Source: Calycina herbarum (lineage: Eukaryota; Ascomycota; Leotiomycetes; Helotiales; Pezizellaceae). From it: a DNA stretch of 64,000 nt. Positions 49,446 through 62,299 of the stretch are shown piece by piece. Location of the stretch: assembly GCA_001414485.1 (NCBI GenBank), contig LLEY01000014.1, forward strand, positions 310,001 to 374,000. Direction: 5' to 3'. Numbering within the stretch: the first letter of the stretch is position 1; each line of letters begins with the position of its first letter. The notes below the pieces were generated by a model. It was not told the DNA's origin and did no database searches. It saw only the letters and a program-made list of their open reading frames with translations. The position numbers and the translations under genes are program-made.

Positions 49446-52400
49446 GTAATATAGATAATCTAAGCCTATATTATATCTTTAATTTACTAACTATATACCT
49501 TTTTTAAAGAGCTAAAACAGCTAACGTCGAGTGGCTAGAGTATATAAGAAGAATAAGCAGGTATATAAAGAGTAATAATGTTATTTTCCTTATAATATTT
49601 CTTAAACTCGTTAGAGTAGTAGCTTTTATAGCTGTCGAGGACTAATAGGTAATAACTACTAATAGATCGAGACTTAGTATACTTCTTAAAATGTCGAATC
49701 TAATCTATACCTTTCTTATTTATTATCTAACTATTTTTAGTAATAGCAACTACCTAGTTAGGTAGAAATCCACTGTTTTAGTACTAAGAAGCGAGATGAT
49801 TTTTCGCGGTAATAATTATAAATAGTAGAATACTCTAGCCTTAGGTATTAACTCTCTAGATTACTATAACCTATTCCTAATTACTAGGCTATACTCTTTT
49901 TATTCTTATACGTTCTTCTAAGCTTATAATAACTATCGTAGTTAAGATAACGTCTATTATAAACCCGGTCTTATTAAAGTTATAAATATCTATATCGTAG
50001 ATTCTATACTTCGCTACTATGCTTTATATAAGCTTAAACTAGCTACGAATAACTTTTAGGTCTTCGTACTTAGCTCTCTAGTAGTCGTATTTTCGTTAGA
50101 AGCGTGTCTAGAGTTCTAGGCAACGCTTGATAAAGTTAGAAGCCTAACGCGTCTCGACGCGTAGCGTGTCGCGTGCTTTAAGAAGTCGATTTACTATATT
50201 CTTAACTATAGATATCCGCGGAGGAAATCCTTTTATAGCTAGGTCGAGGATATATTAAATAAGTACTAATTCCTCTAGCTTAGTTATTTTCCGTAAATTA
50301 GCTAGAATATCGCGTTATAAAGGTATACTAAGTAAACGTCGACCTAGCTTCTAGTAATCTGTAGAATAGGTTCTCGTAGCAGCTTAAGCACGTAAATTTA
50401 AGTCTTTTTATATAGCCTAGATAGCTAAGACTAACCGGCTTTCGTTATTTTTCTAAGGTATCGTTCGTTATAGAGAAATTTAATATTTAGTAGAGATATA
50501 GTAGAGGCGCGGGGTTTTAGCCGGTTCGCTTGTTTAGCCGGTTCGCTATATATATACGTTATAGGTAATCTAACTATTTAATTAAATACTTAACTTATTC
50601 TCTAATAAGTTTATAGTTAAGAATCTTTTTAACTTCGTATTTAATATTTAGGTTTACTAGTTAAATTTCTATAAGTAGAGCTAGTAGTGCTTCTAGTAGT
50701 ACTAGTTTAAGTAGGGATATATAGAATACTAGATAGATGTTTATTATCCTTAGTAACGCTAGTTTATAATTCAAAGGTTCTCTAACACGTTTAATTTTAA
50801 ATAGTCTAAGTTTTTTATAGTCTAGTTTATTACTTAGTCTTTTTATATTAATATTTTTCTATACTAAGTAGACTTTATCTCTCTCTTTTAGTATTAGCTT
50901 CTAACTACGTCGTTTATTATAGTAATATATATTTCTTTTAGTAATAAACTATAAGTCCTTTATAAGTTCCTTATATAACCTCTTAATCTTTAAGACCTAA
51001 ATATAAGTAAGCTAATTATTAATAGTTATAGATAGTAGTTCTTAGTATACTAATAATTTATATCTATAATTAGTATAAAATAGTATAATAAGTATTATTT
51101 CTATTATTAAACTATTATAAGTAAACTATGCTAAGAGTAGTAGTTCTACCTAGTTATTTTACTAGTAGTTTATATAATAACAAAGGTATGTTTTAACTAC
51201 TTAATTTATTCGTTCGTTTCCTCTATTTATTTAAGAGTGAAAAGCTATAAAGAGCTTTCTTTTTACACTTAATCGTTTTATAAGAGTAATCTAAAATTTT
51301 AAAGTAAAGAGCTTATCTCTATTTAAGAGTATTTCTTTAAGTAGTTTATATCTTAAAACTACTTTCTTAAGAAATATAAATACTAATTCCTTAGCTATAC
51401 TTAATTCTATATATACTATTAGAATTATATACTTCGTAGGTTACTCTATAATAATTAGAATTACGTTATATATAACTCCTATTATTAGATCTTTAGATTT
51501 TAGTAATTTAACTATAAAATCTATAAATATCGATTTCTAAGGTATTTATAGTATTAGAGTAGTGTTTATCTATCTATAAGGAGTATAGTAGGAAGCCTTA
51601 TTCCTAGTATAGGTATTATATTCTACTATTACTTCCTTAACTATTATAGATAACTAATTAATATAGTAATATTATCTTATTCTCTAGAGAGTTCGACGTA
51701 CTCTCTAGTATCTATAAGCTAGTGCTAAATAATATTCCTTAATAAATTTCCTTATATAAGATTCTAAAACCTATAGCTTTCTGTTTTTATATCTTTCTTT
51801 ATTATTACACTTATTCGTAGTATAGTAAACGTCGGCGATATCTCTACTCTAAGCTAGGTTATTTAGTATATCCTCTTATTTAACTAACTCTAACTAAACC
51901 TCCTTCTACGCTTACTAAATCTTCTTCTACTAAGAGTTCTTATCTTTTATAATAGTAATCTCGTGAATTATAGAGGCTAAATCCCTATTCTTAAGAGTTT
52001 TTAAGATTATAATCTTCTTAAACTCTTTATTTCTTTTATACCCTAGTTTCTAGCTAAGAGTATTAGCTCAAGTATTTACTATTCCTTTTATATACTAAAT
52101 AATAATATTAAATCCTTTTAATATCTCTAACTATCTAGCTAACTATCTAGTTATAAGTTCCTTAGTTATTATAAACGTTCTAAGGTTCTTATAGTTAGAT
52201 AAAATCGTAACTTAATATTTTACTAGCTATAAATAGACTCTCTAGTATTCTAAAGCTAATACTATAGTAAGTAGTTCTTTGTTAAAAATACTATAGTTTT
52301 ATTATACTAGGTTAAATGTCTTAGAATAATATATAATAGATATAAGCCTTCCTTTGTTATTTAGTTATAGGTGAATCGTATCTATTACTATATCTAATAT

Positions 52401-53950
52401 ATCTGTTTTAATTATACTAGGTTTGTCTATATTAAAATTATATAGAATAGGTTTTTCTATAAACCTTGCTTTAATCTTCTAAAAAGTATTCTTAGCTTAT
52501 TTATTCTAAATAAACTTAATAGCCTTTTTAACTAATACTAATATTAGTTTAGTAATCTTTATATAGTAGTAATCTTTATATAGTTTTAGATAAATAGATA
52601 GTAGAAGTTTATAAATCTAAGGAAGGACTATATATCTTTTATATTCTCTAGTAACTTCTAGTTTAAGATGTCTTAGATCTTTGCTAGATCTATTTCTATT
52701 TTTCCTAAGCTAAATACCTATCTTAGGAAAAGTATCTAAGTTACTTTAAACTTATATTTTAAGAGTTTTAACTAAGAGTTCACTTTTATAAGTTGTTATA
52801 AAACTTCTTTAATATACCTCTTATATTCTTCTTCTTTTTCTAAGAAGATTAGAATATTATCTAGATAATAGATTACTATTACTCTTAGAAGATCTCTTAA
52901 AATATTATTATTTTATCTTTAATATATAGTTAGTATATTATATAGTCTAAATAGTATAACTATATATTTATAAAGGTCTAATAGTAAGATAAATACTATC
53001 TTCTATTTATCTCTAACTTTTATTTATATAAGTCTATAGGTATTTTATTAATCTAATTTTATAAATTATACTACTTTGCCTAACTTATCTTATAAGTATT
53101 AGCTAGGTAGTAGTAGATAAGCGTTCTTAACTATAACGTAATTTACTTCTTAGTAATTAATATATACTCTCTCTTCTAGGTTGTCTTTCTTCTTAATAAT
53201 AAGTATATTTAAGGTAATTAGTAACTTAGATTTTCTAATATATCTCTTCTTAATATCTTCTCTTATATAACTTTCTATTCTTTATAAGCTTTTCTAGTTA
53301 TATAATTAAAGCTTCTACTTTAAGAGGTAATAACTCTCTTTTAATTTAATTTTATAATCTTATAAGTAATGTTTTAGTAAGGCTCGTAAGTCTTCTAGGT
53401 TTTTAAATAAAGCCTTAAATTCTCTATACTATATAGGTATTTTATTATTAGCTATTCTACTAACTTATAAAAGACCTTAGATAAGGTGTTCTAGTATCTT
53501 AGAAGAGATAGCGCTAACCTTGTTCTAGCCTTATAGTTATAATTATAAACTTATATAATTATATTAACTAAAGGTTATTTTCTAAACCTTCTAGTTAATA
53601 TCTAGATTATGTTCTTAAATCTATAGTATATTAAGTATTACTTCTTTACTTATTATTTTAATAATATTAAATTATATATTTAAGTAGTATCTTTTAATAG
53701 TAATCTTTATTAGAATAGTTTACTAATTAATAATTCCGTCCTAGTATATAATATCTATTCTATTAACTACTCCTAAGTAGTATAGCTTTATATCTTTAAT
53801 TAGGATATTTAGCTTCTTTTAAGCTACTAGAGAAAGGAAATTACCTATTACTTTAGAATTAATTAAGACTCGGAGTTCCTTCTCTCTTATCTTTACTATT
53901 ACTATAAGTTAATTTTCTTTAAAGATATAATAGCCAGCTATTAATAGAAT

Positions 53951-54240
53951 TGCCGAGCTATCGGAACAGCTAAGAATACGTGCCGAGTATAGTACGGCAC
54001 AGATGGTTTCGGAATTGTTAGAGCCGGATCGGTACGGACTTTTGTTATTGTCCGACTCTCTTATATATAGATGCTCTTACTCTCTCTTAAGGAAAGACTA
54101 ATTTGGTCTTTTCCTTCGTATCAGAGCCTAGTATTCGGATATGTTATTCTATCGAACGTACTTCTATATACCTCTTTTATAGTAGTATCCGTTTCGTACT
54201 ATTATAAAAGATAGTATTTAACTCTCTTATAGTAGTATAA
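53951..54240 (+). mobile_element. LTR fragment with primer-binding-like site, little RIP
   Basis: A GC-richer stretch begins TGCCGAGCTATCGGAACAGC and is followed at about 54118-54130 by TATCAGAGCCTAG, which resembles the initiator-Met-tRNA primer site (TGGTATCAGAGC) of Copia elements. It interrupts the minus-strand pol region of Gypsy B. Unlike its surroundings it retains CpA, TpG and CpG. The borders at the right side are uncertain. Confidence 0.5.
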
Positions 54241-54424
54241 TTTTCTAGTTTAATATAATAAACCTTAAATCTTCTTTTTCTATTATCTTCTTTTATAAAA
54301 CTTAAGAAGAATATTACTTTTTTATTATTAGAAAAAGCTACCTTATATATTAGACTATCTTCTATAGTTCTCTTAAGTTCTAGAAGAGTCTTAATAAAGT
54401 ATCTCTTTATTAACTAGTCTAATA

Positions 54425-56276
54425 ACGTATTTCACAAGCGAGTCGCCTATATAAGCGGGTCGTCTACTTTCCTCGTCGCGTACTATATACTATCTTTAAA
54501 TTATAATAGCTTAATACTACAACGTTTAATTACCTTCTTAAGAAGCTAATATTATTTTAGTAACCTAAGAACTCGAAAACAACGCGTTATTAACTAAACA
54601 AAGTACTACAAAGATTTACTATGTTCCTTAAAAGACTCTCTCCGATCGACGCGCTAGAAAGCCCTTATAACGCGATTGCTAGCCTAATTCGAAAAAGCTT
54701 ATAAAGCTAGAGGAGGAGGTAATAGTCAGATATATATTAGAGTTGGATTCGCGAGGGTTTTCGCCTATAAGGGATATAGTACGAGATATAGCTAATAATC
54801 TACTAAGAGAGCGCGACGGAAAGCCTATAGGTAGAAACTAGCTAGATAACTTTATAAAACGTATACCTAAGCTTAAAACTCGATAGAGTCGTTTATACGA
54901 TCGTTAGCGAGCTTTAACTAAGGATCCGTGAGTTATTAGCTTATAGTTTACGCTTATATAGTCTATTAAAGAGAAATATAGTATTTAAGATAAGGATATT
55001 TATAACTTTAACGAAAGTAGCTTTATAATAGGAGTTATTTCGTCCTAACTTGTTATTATAAGCTTAGAAACACGTAGAAAGCAAAAGCAAGTTTAGCTAG
55101 GTAATCGCGAGTAGGTTATAGTTATTTAGAGAGTTAACGTAATAGAATAGGTAATCCTGCTATTTATTATATTCGTAGGCAAAGTACTTATTTCTACCTA
55201 GTACTAAGATATATATATACTATATAATTAGGTAATTAAAGTTAGTAATAACGGCTAGATAAATAATAAGCTTAGAGTTATATAGTTAAAGCATTTTAAC
55301 AAGTATATAAAGGTATAAAGTGTAGAAGGATATCGTTTATTAATTGTTAATAGTTATAAAAGCTATAACTCGCTTAAATTCTAGCAACTCTATAAAGACT
55401 TAAATATTATTACTCTCTATATACCTCTATACTTATCGCACCTACTACAGCCGCTTAATATAGTCTGCTTCTCGCTGTTAAAGCGAGCGTATAGAGCTAA
55501 GATATTAGGCTTAGTATAGAATTATATTAATTATATTACTAAAGAAACCTTTCTTCTCACGTTTAAAGTAGCTTTTTATAAAGCATTTATAAAAGATAAT
55601 ATCTACGCGAGTTTTAAAGGGGCTAGGCTAGTCCTACATAGCCTAGAAGCTGTGTTATCAAAGCTTAATTTAAGGCTTCGTACGCTAACACTAACAATAC
55701 TAGAAGACACTCTATAAACACCTAAAACACTAAGTAACGTATACGAAATAATAGCTTAATCAACGCTTATTCGAGATCGGATTCAAAGACATTAAGACTC
55801 GTTACCTAGTTCTATTATTCAGTCTCTTAATCAACTTAAAAAAGGCTTAACTAAGGTGATATATAATATAGTATTAATACGTAAGAAAATTACTAGTCTT
55901 CGTATAATAACTAAGGCTATAACTAAGTGTAAAAGTCGTAAGAGAAAGTATATTAAGAGTTAAGAGATATTAACAGTAGGCGACGTAGCTGATTTAATTA
56001 TATCTAAGGAAAATAGTAGCTAGAAATAAGGTAAAGAGTCTAGGAAGAGAGTTCGCATAGACAGGTACTATAGCCGTTATAGTAAAACTAGGTATAATTC
56101 TCGTACTTATTAGGTAGAAATATTAGATATAGAAGATAGCGAAAGTTCTAAAGAATACTAGATAGCTTCTATAGTAATAATAACTTTGTATAGTATTAAG
56201 TATTTTGTATTATAATAATACTAGGTTGAAAAAGTAGGCGACTCGCTTATATAGACGACTCGCTTGTGAAATACGT
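54425..56276 (+). mobile_element. Pogo/Fot1-like transposon, copy D2 (1852 bp)
   Basis: TIRs start ACGTATTTCACAAGCGAGTC; TA lies at 54423-54424 and 56277-56278. The AAGCGAGTCG-type motif is present twice per TIR. The plus-strand transposase remnant reads YNFNESSFIIG near 55000-55035. It is inserted in Gypsy B in the opposite orientation to D1 and D3. Confidence 0.88.
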
Positions 56277-58167
56277 TATAGCTTATAGTTTATAATAAAC
56301 CTATTTAATAGTTGTTTCTCTTAGAATTTTAGTAATCTATTATTTATCTTCTATTAGTTAGTGAAATTCCTAGATTAAGATAGCTTATAGATTTACTTAA
56401 ATAACCTTAAACATCTACTAATCCTTTAATCCTTTAAATAATATTACTATTTCTTTCTCTACTCTTAATACTTAATATTTCTTATTAATTTCTAACTTAT
56501 AATCTTAGCTAGGTAGGTAGGTAGTAATATCTGATTTTAGATATCTATTATATTTATTAAAATCCTTTAGATAATACTATTCCTATTTAGTAGTATTATC
56601 TTTTATTCTAGTAACTATTTATAAGTCTCTCTTCTTTAGATAGTTATTAGGTACTGCTTATTCTAGTCTAGGTTCTTTAAGTTTAGTAGTTTCCTATCTA
56701 GTAATAAGACTAACTATTATTACTTAGTCTTATTTATTCTAAACGATTATATAGGTTATTAAAACTATAGAGTTAACTTCTTAAGTAGAATATAGGCTCT
56801 AAAAATCAGGTTTCTAGTTTTCTATATATACTTATCTATTCCCTCTTTTAAAGGTTCTAATAAATACCTATATCTTACCTTACTTAGGCTTAAGTATTCT
56901 CGGATCTATCTCTAATAAGTTAGAAATTAATTCTAATAACTCTAATAAACTTATTAATAGTAGTAATTTATAATCTATTTCTAACTATATATTATAATAT
57001 TCTTTAAGTAATAGATCTCTATTATTATTAGTATCCTATATCTTACTAACTTATAACTCGATTCTGTTATTTAGCTATAGGTATATAACACCTACGGTTA
57101 TATTTATAGTATCTATTTCAATCTATATACTATATCCTCTAGCTTCGAGTTCGTCGTTTATAAGTTTAATTCTATTAAGTAAGGCTACTTCTTTTTAAAT
57201 AGTAGTATTAACTTATCTCTTCTCTTTAGAGTCTTTCTTCTTACTATACTTATTTACTTTATAGCTAGAAAGGCTATAGTTATAATATAAGTTCTACTTA
57301 TGTCAACGATTTCACTTCTCTTAAGAAAGTCCTTCTTTCTTTAGAAAGGTCTTTTTCTATATAGTATTTACCTTCTTACTATACTTACTAGTATAACCTT
57401 GTTTCTATTTTCCTAACCTTTTACTCTTTTCCTTATATCTAGAGTTACTCTTTCTAAATTCGTATAAACAGTTGTCTAACTAGACAACCTTCTTAATTAT
57501 ACTTATAATAGTTTAGAACTATATATTTTATTTAGCTATTTCCTTATAAATATATAGCTTTAATCCTCTATAAAAGAGTTCTATAAGAGTAATAGTATCC
57601 TATCCCGATTTTATTCTATAATATTAGAATTTATTAGTATAATCTATTATTAATCTAGTCTAGTATAAATCTAAAAGCTTATATATAGTAGTTTAAATAG
57701 CGTTGAAACCTTTAAAGACTTTTCTAATAGTTAACTTAAATCCTCTCTAAGATTTAAATATAATCTTAGTTAATTCTATCTTTCTATCTTTATCTTTATT
57801 CTTAAAGAAGTCCTCTAAATATAACTAAGCCTATTCTAATACTACTCCTCTTAGGTAGGAGATAGTAAAGATAGTTCGTAAGTTATAGTTACTCTTAAAT
57901 TTATCTAAGTTAAGTTTCTTTCACTTCCTATAATATATATCTAGTATCTTAACTTTAATAGATTTAAGTACTTTAACTTTATAGAGCTTAGAGACGTCTA
58001 GTATACTAATATTATCGTCGTTTCTAGCTAACTATATACTAGTAGGTGTTCTTCTAGTAGCACTTCTAGATATTCCTATAACGTTAACTTAGCTAGTATT
58101 TAGGCTAGTTATAGCAGTAGAGGTTACTAGAGCTATAGCGGCTAAACTTCTAAGTAGATACTTAAAG

Positions 58168-58630
58168 TATAATAAAACTTAAATAAGCTAAATAAAGGTA
58201 ACTAAGTCTCGAAGATTAGTATATAAGTAAGAAGTATAGATATACTAGGTTATTTACTTAGAAGTAAACTCGTTACTTATATTAAAGATATTAAACAAGA
58301 TAATAAGATTAATAACTAAAGTTAAGTACGAAGCTCCTATCTAATAGCAGACGTACTAGTCTTATATAGAACCTTCTGTTTATATTTAGAGTCCTACTTA
58401 ACAGGAGTTCTAAAAATAGAGTCTGACTCTAATTCCAGAGCTTCTTAAAACTAGACTCTATTACCTAACTACTCTTAACCGAGTTACGTAATATAACTAT
58501 AATAAGATCCTAGGATTATATATCCTACTATACTTAATCCTTCCTTTCTTTTAGAGTTATAATAGTGCTTATCCTATTAGAGCGTCGCCTGGACTTCACT
58601 TCGTCACGTGCTGGCACGTGATTCGTGACA
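58168..58630 (-). repeat. LTR of Gypsy B (5' side)
   Basis: 463 bp. It ends CACGTGATTCGTGACA, matching the other LTR except for transitions. The LTR lies directly against the truncated DNA transposon D3. Confidence 0.85.
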
Positions 58631-60328
58631 TATTTCTACCTAATAAGTATAAGAATTATATCTAGTTTTACTATAACAGCTATAGTACCTGTCTACGCGA
58701 ACTCTCTTCCTAGACTCTTTACCTTATTTCTAGCTACTATTTTCCTTAGATATAATTAAATCAGCTACGTCGCCTACTATTAATATCTCTTAACTCTTAA
58801 TATACTTCCTCTTACAACTTTTACGCTTAGTTATAGCCTTAGTTATTATATAAAGACTAGTGATTTCCTTATATATTAATACTATATTATATATTATCCT
58901 AGTTAAGCTTTTTTCGAGTTAATTAAGAAGCTAAATAATAGAACTAAGTAACAAGTCTTAATATCTTTAAATCCGATCTCGAATAAGCGTTAATTAAGCT
59001 ATTATTTCATATACGTTACTTAGTATTTTAGGTGTCTATAGAGTGTCTTCTAGTATTATTAGTATTAGCGTATAAAGCCTTAAATTAAGCTTTAATAACA
59101 TAGCTTCTAGGCTATATAGAACTAGCCTAGCCTCTTTAAAACTCGCGTAAATATTATTCTTTATAAATACTTTATAAAAAGCTACTTTAAACACTAGAAG
59201 AAAGGTTTCTTTAGTAATATAATTAATATAATTCCGTACTAAGCCTAATATCTTAGCTTTATATACTCGCTTTAACAGCGAGAAGTAGACTATATTAAGC
59301 GGCTATAGTAGATACGATAAGTATAGAGGTATATAGAAAGTAATAATATTTAAGTCTTTATAGAGTTACTAGAATTCAAGTAAGTTATAGCTTTTATAAC
59401 TATTAATAATTAATAAATAATATCCTTCTACACTTTATACCTTTATATACTTATTAAAATACTTTAACTATATAACTCTAAGCTTATTATTTATCTAGCC
59501 GTTGTTACTAATCTTAATTACCTAATCGTATAGTATATATATATCTTAGTACTAGGTAGAAATAAGTACTTTATCTATAAATATAATAAATAGCGAGATT
59601 GTCTATTCTATTACGTTAACTCTTTAAATAACTATAACCTACTTACGATTACCTAGCTAAACTTGCTTTCGCTTCCTACGTGTTTCTAAGCTTATAATAA
59701 TAAGTTAGAATGAAATAACTCCTATTATAAAGCTACTTTCGTTAAAGTTATAAATATTCTTATCTTAAATACTATATTTCTCTTTAATAGACTATATAAG
59801 TATAAACTATAAGCTAATAACTCACGGATCCTTAGTTAAAGCTTACTAATAATCGTATAAACGACTCTATCGAGTTTTAAGCTTAGGTATACGTTTTATA
59901 AAGTTATCTAGCTAGTTTCTATCTATAGGCTTTCTATCGCGCTCTCTTAGTAGATTATTAGCTATATCTTATACTATATCTCTTATAGACGAAAACTCTT
60001 ATAAATCTAACTCTAATATATATCTAACTATTACCTTCTTCTCTAGCTTTATAAGCTTTTTCGAATTAGGCTAGTAATCGCGTTATAAGAGCTTTCTAGC
60101 GTGTTAATTAGAGAGAGTCTTTCGAGGAATATAGTAAATCTTTATAGTACTTCGTTTAGTTAATAACGCGTTGTTTTCGAGTTCTTAGGTTATTAAAATA
60201 ATATTAGCTTCTTAAGAAAGTAATTAAACGTTGTAGTATTAAGCTATTATAATTTAAAAGTAGTATATAGTATATAACGAGGAAAGTAGACGACTCGCTT
60301 ATATAGGCGACTCGCTTATAAAACACGT
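58631..60328 (-). mobile_element. Pogo/Fot1-like transposon, copy D3, left end missing
   Basis: About 1698 of the 1852 bases of family D are present, ending in an intact TIR (ACTCGCTTATAAAACACGT) and TA. The left 154 bp is replaced by the LTR of Gypsy B and is not found on the other side of that element. The core reads like copy D1 with transitions. Confidence 0.83.
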
Positions 60329-60330
60329 TA

Positions 60331-62090
60331 TAATATTAGAATTAACTTATCTCTCTTATATTTACTTATTAAGTATATTAAATAAACTATATATAGTAGA
60401 TTCTATAAACTTCTTTTCTTATATATATAGTATAAGTACGAAAATCCTTTATAGTTAAGATATATAGTTTTATATAATAGTTTTAAGTATATAAGCGACA
60501 GCTATAAACATAGTTTATATAAAACGAATAAACTACGAACGAAGATATATAGTCTTTTATAATAGTCTAAAGTATATAATAGATAACTATAAGTATAAAT
60601 AAAGATAGTAGATAAATAATAGTAGTAGAACTAGTTTAAATAGATATTTATCTAGTAATAGATAGAGGTATAGAACCTTACTATTTAGTAAGCTAAGTCT
60701 ATAGTAGCTCTCTCTACTTAATAAGCTAAGTCTATTTTAAAGCTTAAAGAAAGATTATCTTTATATAAGAGAGACTAAGAAGGAATTAGAGTTCTATCTC
60801 CTCTATCTACGATTACTCTAATAATAACTACGATTACTATAGATATTAAACAAAAGCTAAAACTCTATCTCTTATACTTAGAAAAGTATAATAGAAGTAT
60901 ACTTAGCTTCTTCTATTAATTTAAAAGCCTTTTATAAGTAAAGTTAGAAATTAATAGTCTAGTAATTAGATAAGAGAAAGAAAGAGTTTAATACGCTTTT
61001 AAATAACTCTTAGAAGACGTAGTTATAAGAATCTTTCTCTAAATAACTTATACTTACTAAATAAATAAGTTTATAGTTAAAGAATATATAAGATAGCTTT
61101 ATATAGTATTTTATAACCCTCGGTTATAGTAAAAAGCACTTAGTTAGATTAACTAAATAAAGTAAAGCTAATAACCTTTTAACGAATTTCTAAATAAATT
61201 CGATTAACTAATTCTAGAAGTAACTAGCTAGAAATAGAATAATATAATTAAGAAGAGCTATCTAAAGACTACTCTTAGTATAAAGTTAATTACTATAACT
61301 ATTAGTATTTAAGAAGATAGTACTTATAATAAGTATTATAAATAACTATAAATAATTAATAACTAGCTAAATAAGATTATTAAACTTATAACCTAGTAAA
61401 CGAAGAAGCTATAAGTAATCTTATCTATAATAATATATAAACTAAAAGATAGTTTCTTATATAATATAATAGACTAGTAATCTATAATAGTAGTCTTCTC
61501 TACTTAACTAAAGAAACTATAATAGAGCTCTAACGAAGTTATTACTAAAAGAAGAAGCTTAAGTCTTTATCTAAGATATAGACTTAAAAGATACTAAGTT
61601 AGAGATTATTATATAAAGATAAAGTATATTATAAAGAAAGTATCTTTTAAATAAATAAATAAGAAAGTCTAGGTAGCTTTTATTTAAAAAGAAAACGAAG
61701 ATATTAAAAGAAAAGATATAAAAAGTAAAAGAAGGATTAAGAAAGTCTCTAACTTTAATAAGTTAGAAAAAGAATAGCTTTTAGTAAAAAACAATATTAA
61801 AAGTAGAAGAAGGTTTTAAAAAAAGTAGTAAAAGAGTAGATTTAGTTTTAAAAGAAGTTAATAGATAGTTCTTTATTTTTAGTTTCTATATTAGTTAATA
61901 TAGAGTATTTTATAAAGATCTTTCTTAAATCTAGATATTTATTATATAGACTTATTAGCTTCTTCTTTACTATCTAGAATAATCTTTAGTATATTTCTAT
62001 CTTTATTTAAAACCTTTCTAGCTTTAATACTATTAGTATAACTTAGTAGTTAATAGTATAATATAAAAAGAGTATATTATTATTCGTATA
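60331..62090 (+). mobile_element. LTR-retrotransposon gag-region remnant
   Basis: Plus-strand remnants with stops read like a capsid-type gag: KLKLYLLYLEKYN, then KEYIR*LYIVFYNPRL, KALS*IN*IK, PFNEFLNKFD*LILE and LKTTLSIKLITITI, at about 60840-61320. The preceding AT-rich sequence may be its LTR or leader. The class cannot be settled without the pol region, which is not seen downstream on this strand. Confidence 0.5.
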
Positions 62091-62299
62091 TACCGAGTAA
62101 AGTTAGCTACTCTAACTACTTAAATAGACCTTAAGCGAGAAGGTTACGTAGAGTACTATTTACTCTAAATATACTAATACTAGCACTTCTTTAAAACGGT
62201 AGAAGTTACTATCTAAAAAATTATTAAAATCCCTTCTTCTATCTAGCTAATTATAGCTCTCTATTCTATATCCTCGACTAATAAGAGTGTTCTATTTAG

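Larger units (their letters stand above)
41506..50559 (-). mobile_element. Pogo/Fot1-like transposon F, split by Gypsy A
   Basis: TIRs begin ACGTATATATATAGCGAACC and carry AGCGAACCGGCTAA twice each; TA duplications lie at 41504-41505 and 50560-50561. Removing Gypsy A and its 5-bp duplication leaves 1860 bp, the same size as the other copies. Minus-strand remnants include the DDE core before the motif GFIIDV-like near 49950-49985. It is inserted in Gypsy B. Confidence 0.88.
40459..58630 (-). mobile_element. Ty3/Gypsy retrotransposon B, with nested insertions
   Basis: LTRs of 463 bp at 40459-40921 and 58168-58630 are inverted relative to those of element A and homologous to them (GTGATTCGTGACA at the right end, PPT-like AAGGGGATAG inside the left LTR). 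Internal gag, protease, RT, RNase H and integrase remnants run on the minus strand. Transposons F (41506-50559) and D2 (54425-56276) and an LTR fragment near 53951-54240 interrupt it; without F and D2 about 7.26 kb remains, close to element A. The outside flanks (GTAGA left, TATTT right) do not form a target duplication. Confidence 0.88.
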
